DNA from: DATCRE01 sp035493595
GTDB taxonomy: Bacteria > Bacteroidota > Bacteroidia > Cytophagales > Cyclobacteriaceae
Reading direction: 5' to 3'
DNA length: 64,000 bases
NCBI GenBank assembly: GCA_035493595.1
Contig: DATJHZ010000195.1
Location: 8,777 to 72,776, forward strand
Part shown: positions 8,957 through 16,342 of the stretch, piece after piece
How the letters are laid out: each line of letters starts with the position of its first letter
Position numbering within the stretch: the first letter of the stretch is position 1
Made by a program: the position numbers and the translations under genes
The notes under the pieces: model-generated
What the model saw: only the letters and a program-made list of their open reading frames with translations
The model's database searches: none
Told to the model about the DNA's origin: nothing

Positions 8957-8970
8957 TGATCAATTGAATT

Positions 8971-9020
8971 AATCGTCATGACGAAACAGGTAAAAACCTT
9001 TCAATATCGTCATGACGATT
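8971..9020. promoter_or_regulatory. Long hairpin built from two identical palindromes, nrtA-nrtB gap
   Basis: TCGTCATGACGA, itself a perfect 12-bp palindrome, occurs at 8973-8984 and again at 9007-9018. The flanking bases make AATCGTCATGACGA (8971-8984) the exact reverse complement of TCGTCATGACGATT (9007-9020). A single 14-bp stem with a 22-base loop can form, and the loop holds its own AGGT/ACCT mini-stem. It starts 14 bases after the nrtA stop. It could stabilise the nrtA 3' end so that binding protein exceeds permease, or be a protein operator. Confidence 0.75.
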
Positions 9021-9047
9021 CTCATCCATCTCTTAACAAGTATAAGT

Positions 9048-9905
9048 ATGAAGAAAGATGCAACTGTAATGGCTTCCATTACAAGTGAAGGTGAAAGTCC
9101 GTCAACAATAAATGTTCTGGTATCTGGTTTTGCAAGTAAGGCATTGAGTTTTTTGAAAAGCTCTATGTATAGTTTAATTGGTTTTGCTGTTCTTATTGGT
9201 GGCTGGCAACTTGTCAGTATTGTAACCAAGGGAGAGTTACCAACTCCGGCAGCAACGTTAACAGTATTACTGGAGCTTTTAAAAGATCCGTTTTATGATT
9301 ATGGTCCGAACGATAAAGGTATTGCACTGCAATTGTTCAGTTCTCTTGGCAGAGTATTCCTTGGTTTTTTCCTGGGATCATTAGTAGCAATTCCTATCGG
9401 ATTGCTGATGGGCGCTAATGAATTTTCCCGAAAAGTATTTTATCCTATCGTGCAGATTTTAAAACCTGTTTCACCGTTGGCATGGTTTCCTATTGGCCTT
9501 GTTGCTTTTCAGTCGGCGAGTCAGGCAACCATCTTTATTATTTTTATTACGTCATTATGGCCTACATTAATCAATACATCTTTTGGTGTAGCGTCTATTC
9601 CTGATGATCATAAGAATGTTGCCAAGGCTTTCGGTTTTTCAAAGTGGAAATATCTGACAAAGGTGTTAATTCCATTCAGCTTACCACACATCATCACTGG
9701 ACTTCGATTGAGTATTGGTGTGGCGTGGCTTGTTATTGTTGCTGGTGAAATGTTATCTGGTGGAATGGGCATCGGTTTTTTTGTATGGGATAGCTGGAAC
9801 GCATTAAGCCTTGAGAAAGTTATTTCTGCAATTCTGATCATTGGTATTGTGGGTCTGTTACTCGATCGGATATTTTCATTCATCGAAAAGAAAGTCACAT
9901 ATTAG
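9048..9905 (+). CDS. nrtB: Nitrate ABC transporter permease, NrtB family
   Basis: 285 residues from the ATG at 9048 (MKKDATVM). An upstream in-frame ATG at 9012 falls inside the second arm of the long hairpin, which makes it a poor start. The membrane protein has a first TM near SSMYSLIGFAVLIGGWQLV. A binding-protein-dependent transport domain follows (RVFLGFFLGSLVAIPIGLLMG, PVSPLAWFPIGLVAF). The EAA-type cytoplasmic loop is AKAFGFSKWKYLTKVLIPFS, which contacts the ATPase. The end GIGFFVWDSWNALSLEKVI is typical of NrtB. Confidence 0.92.
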   Translation: MKKDATVMASITSEGESPSTINVLVSGFASKALSFLKSSMYSLIGFAVLIGGWQLVSIVTKGELPTPAATLTVLLELLKDPFYDYGPNDKGIALQLFSSLGRVFLGFFLGSLVAIPIGLLMGANEFSRKVFYPIVQILKPVSPLAWFPIGLVAFQSASQATIFIIFITSLWPTLINTSFGVASIPDDHKNVAKAFGFSKWKYLTKVLIPFSLPHIITGLRLSIGVAWLVIVAGEMLSGGMGIGFFVWDSWNALSLEKVISAILIIGIVGLLLDRIFSFIEKKVTY

Positions 9906-9940
9906 TATAAGCGCTGATTTTAAAACATTAAAGAAATTAT

Positions 9941-10756
9941 ATGAGCTATCTGAAAGTAGAAAATATGGAGATTGCTTTTCAATCTGCGAAAGGCAAATTT
10001 GTAGCCGTAAAAGATATTAATCTTGAAATAGAAAAAGGACAGATAATATCTATCATTGGTCACTCAGGTTGTGGTAAGTCAACCATCATGAATGCTATAG
10101 CTGGTATGACATTTCCATCAAAAGGAAAAGTTACGTTGGCAGGAAGAGAAATTAAAGGACCAGGACCAGATCGTGGAATAGTTTTCCAAAACTATTCACT
10201 ATTGCCATGGCTTACAGTATATCAGAACATATTCGAAGCTGTTGATGCAGCTCTTAAAGAACCTTCTAAAAGTGAGAAGCAGGCTTTGGTAGAAAAATAC
10301 CTGAAGATGGTAAACTTGTGGGATCATCGCGAAAAATATCCGAGCCAGATTTCAGGTGGTATGAAGCAACGTACAGCTATAGCCCGTGCTTTTGCTATTG
10401 ATCCTGAAGTGTTGTTATTGGATGAACCCTTTGGTGCGCTTGATGCTCTCACAAAAGCTTCGTTGCATATCGAGTTGCTCAAGCTTTGGAATCTTACTCA
10501 TCGCAGTAAGACCATCATCATGGTAACACATGACATCGAGGAGGCTGTGTTCTTATCTGATCGCATTGTTGTAATGAACAATGGTCCCGCGGCAACTATT
10601 CGTGAAATTGAAGAGGTGCACTTGCCACGGCCACGAAATAAGATGGACACCGTTAACTTGCCAGAATATAGAGAGATTCGTGAACGTCTGCTAAGCTTAC
10701 TGGTAGAGAAAGTGTCTATTGATGCTGACGACTTTTATAAAGAAGATGCAGCCTGA
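9941..10756 (+). CDS. nrtD: Nitrate ABC transporter ATP-binding protein, NrtD/NrtC N-terminal type
   Basis: 271-residue ABC ATPase. Walker A is GHSGCGKST near residues 42-50, the Q-loop is FQNYSLLPW, the signature is SGGMKQRTAIARA, Walker B is VLLLDEPFGALD, and the switch His lies in VTHDIEEA. It energises nitrate import together with NrtA and NrtB. Its length fits NrtD; no C-terminal substrate-binding domain (NrtC type) is fused. It is the last gene of the cluster: no nitrate or nitrite reductase gene is seen downstream. Confidence 0.93.
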   Translation: MSYLKVENMEIAFQSAKGKFVAVKDINLEIEKGQIISIIGHSGCGKSTIMNAIAGMTFPSKGKVTLAGREIKGPGPDRGIVFQNYSLLPWLTVYQNIFEAVDAALKEPSKSEKQALVEKYLKMVNLWDHREKYPSQISGGMKQRTAIARAFAIDPEVLLLDEPFGALDALTKASLHIELLKLWNLTHRSKTIIMVTHDIEEAVFLSDRIVVMNNGPAATIREIEEVHLPRPRNKMDTVNLPEYREIRERLLSLLVEKVSIDADDFYKEDAA

Positions 10757-11075
10757 TTGGGGCATCCCTGACTCTAAATAATTTCTCAATTTTTGATCAT
10801 TGAAACCAAAGCATAGCTGAACAATTGTGTTATTAAATTGCTTTCGGAGAGCAATCTGGAGTAAACTCTTAATGAACTGATTGTAAGGCAAATCTTTATG
10901 ATAATTGACGTCCAACCAACGGGTAACCCTTTATGAAAACGTTTTCATAAGTTTTTTATTTGGTACACGGCAATTCTCAAGTGCCAAAAAATCCGGTTTT
11001 ACCTCGAAGTACACCAATGGTATTAGGAATCTTTTTCCATAAGTGTATATTTAGCGTTAATACTTAAATTAACCT
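10757..11075. other. 319-bp intergenic region after nrtD
   Basis: No credible reading frame on either strand. The only clear structure is the 20-bp palindrome at 10931-10950. An imperfect -7-like box TATATTTA (11046-11053) lies about 22 bases before the next ATG and may serve the PAS gene. Confidence 0.6.
10931..10950. promoter_or_regulatory. 20-bp perfect palindrome, LacI-type operator or terminator
   Basis: TTATGAAAAC is followed directly by its reverse complement GTTTTCATAA. The core TGAAAACGTTTTCA fits the TGnAAnCGnTnnCA consensus of LacI/CcpA-family operators. A GTTTTTTATTT tract follows, so a hairpin with an ACGT loop could also terminate transcription after nrtD, 175 bases upstream. 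The stem is AT-rich, which favours the operator reading; the sequence alone does not decide. Confidence 0.65.
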
Positions 11076-11741
11076 ATGAGTTTTGAGAGTGAATTGAAGA
11101 AGATATATTCTTTTGATGAGGGGAATGCAGGTAATGAACTTCAAACTTCAAGGCATATCTTAAAGGCTTTATATGAAAGCACACAGTCATCAATTTATGT
11201 TATATCGGCTGACTATAAGATAATATTCTTTAACAAGAAGGCAGCTGATGGGAGCAGACTTCTCTTCGGCACTGAGCTAGTCATTGGCGAAAGTATTTTA
11301 GAAACTCTTAGGCCTCATAGTGATGATGCATACACAGCCTTTAAACGAAATCTCGAACTGGCACTAGCTGGTACAGCAACAGTAAGTGAACGTGAACTTC
11401 AATACCCTGGCTTTTCAACATGGATCAGGGCGGAGTACTCGCCGGTATACGAGGATCAGAAAATTGTAGCAGTTTGTTTTCGTATAAAAGAAATCAATGA
11501 TAGAAAACAATTTGAAGGGCAAATAGAAAAGCAAAACGACCGCCTCAAAGAAATAGCGTGGATCCAATCGCATGAAACGCGTCAGCCTGTGGCAACTATT
11601 CTGGGTCTGATTAATATTCTTGATAAGAAAACCTTAACGGAAGATAACAGAGAGATCGTGGCACTTTTGGAAAAGACAATAGTGAAGCTTGATGAAGTAA
11701 TCCGTGATACGATCGTCAAAGCCAACTCCCTCCAGCGATAA
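11076..11741 (+). CDS. PAS domain protein with HisKA-like helix but no ATPase domain
   Basis: 221 residues. A PAS domain spans about 30-140 (STQSSIYVISADYKIIFFNKKAADGS ... EYSPVYEDQKIVAVCFRI). A coiled linker follows, then a dimerisation/phosphoacceptor helix WIQSHETRQPVATILGLINIL with His166 in the HE.R.P context of an H-box. The protein ends 55 residues later, so the HATPase_c domain of a histidine kinase is absent. Unless it is phosphorylated in trans, it cannot act as a kinase alone. The natural stop and normal codon use argue against recent truncation. The signal sensed is unknown. Confidence 0.75.
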   Translation: MSFESELKKIYSFDEGNAGNELQTSRHILKALYESTQSSIYVISADYKIIFFNKKAADGSRLLFGTELVIGESILETLRPHSDDAYTAFKRNLELALAGTATVSERELQYPGFSTWIRAEYSPVYEDQKIVAVCFRIKEINDRKQFEGQIEKQNDRLKEIAWIQSHETRQPVATILGLINILDKKTLTEDNREIVALLEKTIVKLDEVIRDTIVKANSLQR

Positions 11742-11797
11742 GCCTGCATTCAGAACACCCATCACATTATTAAAATGAGATCCAGAATTTTGAACTG

Positions 11798-11827
11798 GAA
11801 TAATCCTGTCACTCCTTCGGAGTTTTA
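11798..11827 (-). repeat. Dispersed repeat with GAAGG mini-hairpin, copy 1
   Basis: Read on the minus strand it has an AAAACTCCGAAGGAGTGACA core followed by GGATTATT. ACTCC and GGAGT form a 5-bp stem around GAA (11811-11823). It matches the two copies at 27468-27550 in the order AA, stem, GAA, stem, GACA/GATA, AT-rich tail. Confidence 0.5.
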
Positions 11828-11882
11828 ATCAGTTCAATTTTACTATTTCTATAATCATATCAGCCAGATAGGATTCCCAATG

Positions 11883-11931
11883 ACTGCCAACTATTGACCA
11901 TGGACTATCGACCATGAACTGATGACTAACT
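11883..11931 (+). repeat. Heptad repeat array, locus A
   Basis: Seven consecutive 7-mers in strict register: ACTGCCA, ACTATTG, ACCATGG, ACTATCG, ACCATGA, ACTGATG, ACTAACT. It is intergenic, between the PAS gene and a hypothetical membrane-associated gene, and shares units with the arrays at 38.7 and 39.6 kb. Confidence 0.75.
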
Positions 11932-12027
11932 GATCTGGTCGAAATAACAAAAACTGAAACTGTTATTCACTCGTATTATAAGCAACATTTGTAATGTCAT
12001 TTAGCTATTTAAACTACATCGCTATTG

Positions 12028-12777
12028 ATGAGAACTCTACTTGTTGTTTCTGTTTTTACTATCGCATTGCCAGCCTCTGGTATGTATCTGGATGTAGCAG
12101 ATACAACTCGCTCAACAATTGTTGAAAAAAAATCAAATGCGAGACTTAATGTGCGACTTCATTCTGCTGGGTTGTTTGCATACTCAGGACGGATTGTTTG
12201 TAGTAACCCTGTAGTGGACGTTAATTTTACCTATGAACGTAAATCATGGGGATATATGTTTTTTAAAGCTGAAGATCTTAAAGATGGAAGAACAGATATC
12301 AATTTTGCACTGACAGGTTTTTATACGAACATCCATGTAAGCAAAAAATTGACTGTTACACCATTTGTAGCATTCAGAATGGAGCAGACAACTAAAATAG
12401 CAGACAAAGGTTCTGATGCCATCTTTATTGTCACCACAGCGTATCGTTTTCATCACGATTGGATACTTGATAACAGTTCTCTACTTAGCAATATCATGCT
12501 GGAGAAAAAAGATATGGATTGGATTAACCGATTCAGATTGCTGTATTCACATAAGCACATTGATGCAGGGCTCATGGTGTGGAATAACACCAAGGTTTTA
12601 AACAATGACCATTATGTTTCTGGCGGAATGAATGTTGCCTATAGCCGCATAAAACTATCTGACCATTTGTTGATGAGTGCGGGCATGACAGGCATTGTGA
12701 TGATGACAACATCTGATACCAGCGAATTTCCCAAAACAAATGGATTGGTGTTTACGCTGGCAGCAACGTTACACTAA
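12028..12777 (+). CDS. Hypothetical exported protein, possible small outer-membrane barrel
   Basis: 249 residues from the ATG at 12028 (MRTLLVVSVFTIALPASG); one codon upstream is an in-frame TTG. The N-terminus is a likely signal peptide. The body is rich in alternating strands with aromatic residues (VDVNFTYERKSWGYMFFK, INFALTGFYTNIHVSKKLTVTPFVAFRM, RFRLLYSHKHIDAGLMVWN) ending in VFTLAATLH, which suggests a beta-barrel. The family is not recognised. Confidence 0.65.
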   Translation: MRTLLVVSVFTIALPASGMYLDVADTTRSTIVEKKSNARLNVRLHSAGLFAYSGRIVCSNPVVDVNFTYERKSWGYMFFKAEDLKDGRTDINFALTGFYTNIHVSKKLTVTPFVAFRMEQTTKIADKGSDAIFIVTTAYRFHHDWILDNSSLLSNIMLEKKDMDWINRFRLLYSHKHIDAGLMVWNNTKVLNNDHYVSGGMNVAYSRIKLSDHLLMSAGMTGIVMMTTSDTSEFPKTNGLVFTLAATLH

Positions 12778-12828
12778 AATAATGTACTTTGTGAAAGAAT
12801 ATAAATTGAAACTTAACGATAATTAATC

Positions 12829-13317
12829 ATGGCGCTTACTGTATCAGATGGCTTTCCCTATTATGCTTCGCTTGTAAAGAATTTGAATGAGTCATTTCAT
12901 TCAGAAGAGAATTTTAATCTATTATCACGTCTTACTCCAGAACAGTGGAGTTATGCGTATGCTTCAGGCAAATGGACTATCAAACAAATTGTGGGACACA
13001 TTACAGATCATGAACGGATCATGTCATACCGCATATTACGTTTTAGCAGAAAGGATTCAACATCATTACCAGGTTATGATCAAGACCTGATGGTTAATAA
13101 CAGTCGATTTAATGATTTGGGTGGAAGTGATTTGTTAGAAGATTTACGGAACGTAAGAAAAGCAACGCTTAGCCTGATGAAATCATTATCGCCAGAGCAG
13201 CTGCAGTTAACAGGTAAAGCATGGAAGTATGAACTAACCGTAGAAGAGTTTCTCAAAGCAACTATCGGTCATGAGTTACATCATTTCATTGTTCTGCACG
13301 AACGATATTTGAAGTGA
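12829..13317 (+). CDS. DinB-family four-helix protein
   Basis: 162 residues of the DinB/YfiT superfamily, metal-binding four-helix bundles that include thiol-dependent transferases. It shows the SGKWTIKQIVGHITDHERIM motif (first His ligand) and the C-terminal TIGHELHHFIVLHERYL motif (second and third His). Substrate unknown. It stands alone and is convergent with nudK. Confidence 0.85.
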   Translation: MALTVSDGFPYYASLVKNLNESFHSEENFNLLSRLTPEQWSYAYASGKWTIKQIVGHITDHERIMSYRILRFSRKDSTSLPGYDQDLMVNNSRFNDLGGSDLLEDLRNVRKATLSLMKSLSPEQLQLTGKAWKYELTVEEFLKATIGHELHHFIVLHERYLK

Positions 13318-13336
13318 TTCAAAATCTTACTTTAAT

Positions 13337-13918
13337 TTAAAGCAAGTTGTTGAGTTTGGCGTACTGCAATAACATAATGGTTTTACCATCTTTGATTTCG
13401 CCTGTATCAATCATTTGCAAAGCCTGAAAGAAGGGGAGTTCCATTACCTGGATATTCTCCTGCTCATGTTCTGCACCACCGCCATCACTCACCTTCATGT
13501 TTTTAGAATACTCAGCAACAAAGAAGTATAGTATTTCCGTTACTGAACCTGGCGACATATACGCTTCAAAAATTTTACGCACATCCGTTACTTTGTAACC
13601 GGTTTCTTCCTCCGTTTCACGACGAATGCAATCTTCAGGATTATCCTTGTCAAGTAAACCGGCACAGGCTTCAATGAGCATGCCTGTTGTGTTACCATTA
13701 ACATATGTTGGTATTCTGAATTGTCGCGTTAAAATAACCGTCTTCAGTGTTTTGTTATAGAGCAAGATGGTAGCTCCATTTCCGCGGTCATAAGCCTCCC
13801 TGCTTTGTGTCTGCCATATGCCATCAGCAGTCTGAATGTCGAACGTTATTTTACGTAATGTATACCAGTTATTAGAGAGTACTTCGGTATTTGTAATTTT
13901 AACATTCAGATCTTTCAT
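13337..13918 (-). CDS. nudK: GDP-mannose pyrophosphatase, NudK-type Nudix hydrolase
   Basis: 193 residues, close to the 191 of E. coli NudK, which hydrolyses GDP-mannose to GMP and mannose-1-phosphate. The Nudix box runs from G87 to about 108 (GLLDKDNPEDCIRRETEEETGY), with the NudK-specific two-residue longer spacing between Gly and the first Glu. Other matches are YDRGNGATILLYN, TVILTRQFRIPTYVNGN, YMSPGSVTE and TGEIKDGKTIMLLQY. Three heptad repeats abut its start codon on the 5' side. Confidence 0.88.
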   Translation of the reverse strand: MKDLNVKITNTEVLSNNWYTLRKITFDIQTADGIWQTQSREAYDRGNGATILLYNKTLKTVILTRQFRIPTYVNGNTTGMLIEACAGLLDKDNPEDCIRRETEEETGYKVTDVRKIFEAYMSPGSVTEILYFFVAEYSKNMKVSDGGGAEHEQENIQVMELPFFQALQMIDTGEIKDGKTIMLLQYAKLNNLL

Positions 13919-13919
13919 G

Positions 13920-13940
13920 GAAGAGTTATCAGTTAATAGT
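13920..13940 (-). repeat. Heptad repeat, three units at nudK start
   Basis: Read on the minus strand the units are ACTATTA, ACTGATA and ACTCTTC. They end one base before the nudK ATG at 13918, so they occupy the ribosome-binding region. They belong to the ACTATTG/ACTGATG family found elsewhere in the window. Confidence 0.6.
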
Positions 13941-13962
13941 TGAAATGCGTCAAGAACTTAAC

Positions 13963-13988
13963 GTCGCACAGTGCATTTTATGTGCGAC
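13963..13988. promoter_or_regulatory. Inverted repeat upstream of nudK
   Basis: GTCGCACA (13963-13970) and TGTGCGAC (13981-13988) form a perfect 8-bp inverted repeat with a 10-base spacer. It lies between the hydrolase stop (14051) and the nudK start on the same strand. No T-run follows on the minus strand, so an operator is at least as likely as a terminator. Confidence 0.5.
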
Positions 13989-14050
13989 AAATTTGTGTGA
14001 GTTCTAACTAACGTGAATTACTCGCTAAGGTTACTGATTCCATTCCAATT

Positions 14051-14920
14051 CTAATCCTTTATCTCCATTACAGTTTCAAAATTGTTTTCATGCACAAAGT
14101 TCACTACCTCCGCAATTACACTCTTCGATTTTAAATTATGCCCAAGCCCTGAGGTGGTAACTAATTTTGAGAGAGGCCAGTTATTGTGAATCGCAACCCC
14201 GTAATGATAAGGCGTTTCTTTGTCTTCTGTATCATGAATAATCAAACCCGGTATCGTTACATCAATGGCAAATTTAGAAGTCGAATAATGAGTAATAGGA
14301 TTACCAAACACTTTTGTAAAATGTGCAAGAATCAGTGCAACGCTCTTATCTGAAAGCTTTAATGTCTGTTTATAAAATTCTATAAAGTCACTGGCTTCAC
14401 CAGGAGGTGCCATTAATATCAATTTTGAAACAGGTAAAGTTTGTTGCTGATGAAATGCATGTAACATAGCGAAACTTCCTACCGAGTGGCAAACAATGGT
14501 ATGAACCGCGCCAATCGATCCAAGCAATTGTTGAATAGCGGCACTGTAATATGGTACAGAAAGAAAATTACCTTCAGAAAGACCATGACCCGGAGCATCC
14601 ATGGCATAAACAGTATACTCATCTTTTGAGAATGACTCTATATAGGCCTTCCACCGAAAGGTGTGACTTTCCCAACCATGTAGAAAAAGAACCTTCTTCG
14701 CACCATTACCCCAACGATAGCCTTGAATCGAAAGTCCATCATGTTCAAACGTAAACATGTCAGCCGAATGCAGAAACTGCTTTTGATAATCTTTCAACGG
14801 CGTACGAAATGGCCGGCAGAAAAGTTTGAATCCGTGACGGGCAGCAATGGATGGGAGAATATAAGCCATCAGATTGATGTAAATTCCTGCAAGTGTTGGG
14901 ATGATCTTTTTCATAAGCAT
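14051..14920 (-). CDS. Alpha/beta hydrolase, probably TetR-controlled
   Basis: 289 residues; ATGs at 14920 and 14914 are both possible starts. The fold is shown by the oxyanion loop LFLHGWESHTFRW, the DAPGHGLSEG loop and the nucleophile elbow CHSVG with Ser146 (GxSxG with Cys replacing the first Gly). The late acid is probably D in HDTEDKE and the His lies in GLGHNLKS. An N-terminal hydrophobic stretch suggests membrane association. A TetR-type operator sits 10 bases upstream and the regulator gene is next on the same strand. Substrate unknown. Confidence 0.85.
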   Translation of the reverse strand: MLMKKIIPTLAGIYINLMAYILPSIAARHGFKLFCRPFRTPLKDYQKQFLHSADMFTFEHDGLSIQGYRWGNGAKKVLFLHGWESHTFRWKAYIESFSKDEYTVYAMDAPGHGLSEGNFLSVPYYSAAIQQLLGSIGAVHTIVCHSVGSFAMLHAFHQQQTLPVSKLILMAPPGEASDFIEFYKQTLKLSDKSVALILAHFTKVFGNPITHYSTSKFAIDVTIPGLIIHDTEDKETPYHYGVAIHNNWPLSKLVTTSGLGHNLKSKSVIAEVVNFVHENNFETVMEIKD

Positions 14921-14929
14921 TTATTTATA

Positions 14930-14947
14930 AGATACCGTTTGGTATCT
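14930..14947. promoter_or_regulatory. TetR operator upstream of hydrolase gene
   Basis: AGATACC, GTTT spacer, GGTATCT: perfect 7-bp arms, placed 10 bases before the hydrolase ATG and 16 bases after the tetR stop. The arms are identical to those at 15561-15578. Confidence 0.82.
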
Positions 14948-14963
14948 ATATGGTTAAAAAAAA

Positions 14964-15554
14964 CTACAGTTCTATTTCTTTTAATTGAATTTTTAAATGA
15001 GCCAAAACACGCTTCATGTCGTCATCATTACCACGTAGCTTACTCATCATAATGGCGCCCTCAAGAGATGCAATAATAATGGTGGCGTAGTATTCTTTAT
15101 CCAGATTGGGTTTCAATTGCTTATAACGAATACCGTTTTCTAAAATGGCAATGAGTGAATCACGAAACAGATTTAAAAGCTTGACAGCCCCTTTACGAAG
15201 CAGTGGATGAGCATCATCAGCTTCAATAGCCGCATTCATCAATGGACAACCACCTTTTACAGGAGGATTGGAAATATATGATTCAAAGAAATTGAATACA
15301 GCCTGAAGTTTATCAACAGCAGTAAGTTTTTCTTTTATCCGGGCCCGTAATGTTTGTGCGATGAGGGAGGAGAGATGAAAAAGTGTTTCCACTTCAAGTT
15401 CTTCCTTGCTTTTAAAATGACGATAGATAGCGCCTTTAGTAAAACCTGTCGTTTCAGTTATCTCGCTTATGGAAGTCGCTTTGTAACCTCGTGTATTAAA
15501 CAGAAGCCCTGCTTTCTTTAGAATCTTTTCCTTCGTAGCTTCCGGATTACGCAT
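14964..15554 (-). CDS. TetR/AcrR-family transcriptional repressor
   Basis: 196 residues from the ATG at 15554 (MRNPEATKEKILKKAG). The alternative GTG at 15590 would place the operator inside the coding region. The helix-turn-helix is ATSISEITETTGFTKGAIYRHFKSKEEL at about residues 27-54. The rest is the ligand-binding all-helical domain (VKGGCPLMNAAIEADDAHPLLR is typical of the AcuR/NemR-like TetR_C families). Matching palindromes before this gene and before the hydrolase point to autoregulation and control of the pair. Confidence 0.9.
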   Translation of the reverse strand: MRNPEATKEKILKKAGLLFNTRGYKATSISEITETTGFTKGAIYRHFKSKEELEVETLFHLSSLIAQTLRARIKEKLTAVDKLQAVFNFFESYISNPPVKGGCPLMNAAIEADDAHPLLRKGAVKLLNLFRDSLIAILENGIRYKQLKPNLDKEYYATIIIASLEGAIMMSKLRGNDDDMKRVLAHLKIQLKEIEL

Positions 15555-15560
15555 ATACAA

Positions 15561-15578
15561 AGATACCGATTGGTATCT
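15561..15578. promoter_or_regulatory. TetR operator upstream of tetR
   Basis: AGATACC, GATT spacer, GGTATCT: the same 7-bp arms as at 14930-14947, lying 7 bases before the tetR ATG. Two identical arm pairs 631 bases apart flanking the regulator gene are hard to explain by chance. Confidence 0.85.
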
Positions 15579-15635
15579 AAAATGCAACACGACAAAAAGC
15601 TTAAATTATCGCAAACGATATTCTCTTGAATAATC

Positions 15636-15681
15636 GCGCAAGGGTCCCCTTGTGCGCACAATTTTTCAAGCGTCCGCTTGC
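15636..15681. repeat. Left inverted repeat of RAYT element
   Basis: Outer palindrome at 15636-15657, AT spacer at 15658-15666, inner palindrome CAAGCGTCCGCTTG at 15667-15680. It lies 74 bases past the transposase stop. Confidence 0.85.
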
Positions 15682-15754
15682 TTAAGTAACTTTCTATTTA
15701 AGTCCACCACCCGTAATAAGAAATAGCGGATTAATTGTGCGCTGTATTTTAATC

Positions 15755-16318
15755 CTAACACAAATACACCAATTCAATTGCTCCCTTGGCCATCCCGGAA
15801 TAATCCCGTGCGCTACTATGCAACCAGGCTTCAGGTACATCAACAAAACCGGCAGCAACAGGATTAAGATGAATATATTCAAGCTTTTCATCAATCAGTT
15901 CATTTGTATTTAACTCAATAGGATGATAATGCTGTTGCCAAAACTGGAAATCGATATTGTTATTATTGTATTTGCCGACTTGATACATTCGCTTTAAGAT
16001 CCATTCCCTTCTGCTTTCATGTGTTTGATTTGTATTCTCCATGACTTCTCTGATTTTCCTGGAGGTAAAACTTTTCATATCTCTGATTATGCCTTCGAGT
16101 GAGTTAGCATCACCTCTTGTACCAACAATCATATGAATGTGGCTTGTCATAAAGCAATAGGCGTAAACTTCCAATCCTTTATTTACTTGACAATACCGGA
16201 TACTGTCGGTAAGAACAGATCGATAGTCATCACGGATGAAGACGTCGATCCAATCAATTACAGTAAAGGTTACAAAGTATGGTTTTGTGTGGTCGGCAAT
16301 TTTGTATTTTCTGCTCAT
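15755..16318 (-). CDS. REP-associated tyrosine transposase (RAYT, IS200-like Y1)
   Basis: 187 residues. The HUH motif is SH60-I-H62-MIV within CFMTSHIHMIVGTR. An RDMKSFTSRKI helix and the family motif YIHLNPVAAGFV follow near residue 150. HUH Y1 transposases nick single-stranded DNA at hairpins through a catalytic Tyr; which Tyr is catalytic here was not settled by eye. The frame is intact and the length normal for RAYTs. The start lies 25 bases inside the right inverted repeat. It is probably a domesticated or low-mobility element, as usual for RAYTs. Confidence 0.9.
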   Translation of the reverse strand: MSRKYKIADHTKPYFVTFTVIDWIDVFIRDDYRSVLTDSIRYCQVNKGLEVYAYCFMTSHIHMIVGTRGDANSLEGIIRDMKSFTSRKIREVMENTNQTHESRREWILKRMYQVGKYNNNNIDFQFWQQHYHPIELNTNELIDEKLEYIHLNPVAAGFVDVPEAWLHSSARDYSGMAKGAIELVYLC

Positions 16319-16342
16319 TGTTGGTTTAATAGTTTTTTGATT

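Noticed and set aside
9012..9047. Upstream ATG for nrtB at 9012
   Set aside because: It lies within the right arm of a 14-bp hairpin and the added residues are not family-like; 9048 gives the usual N-terminus.
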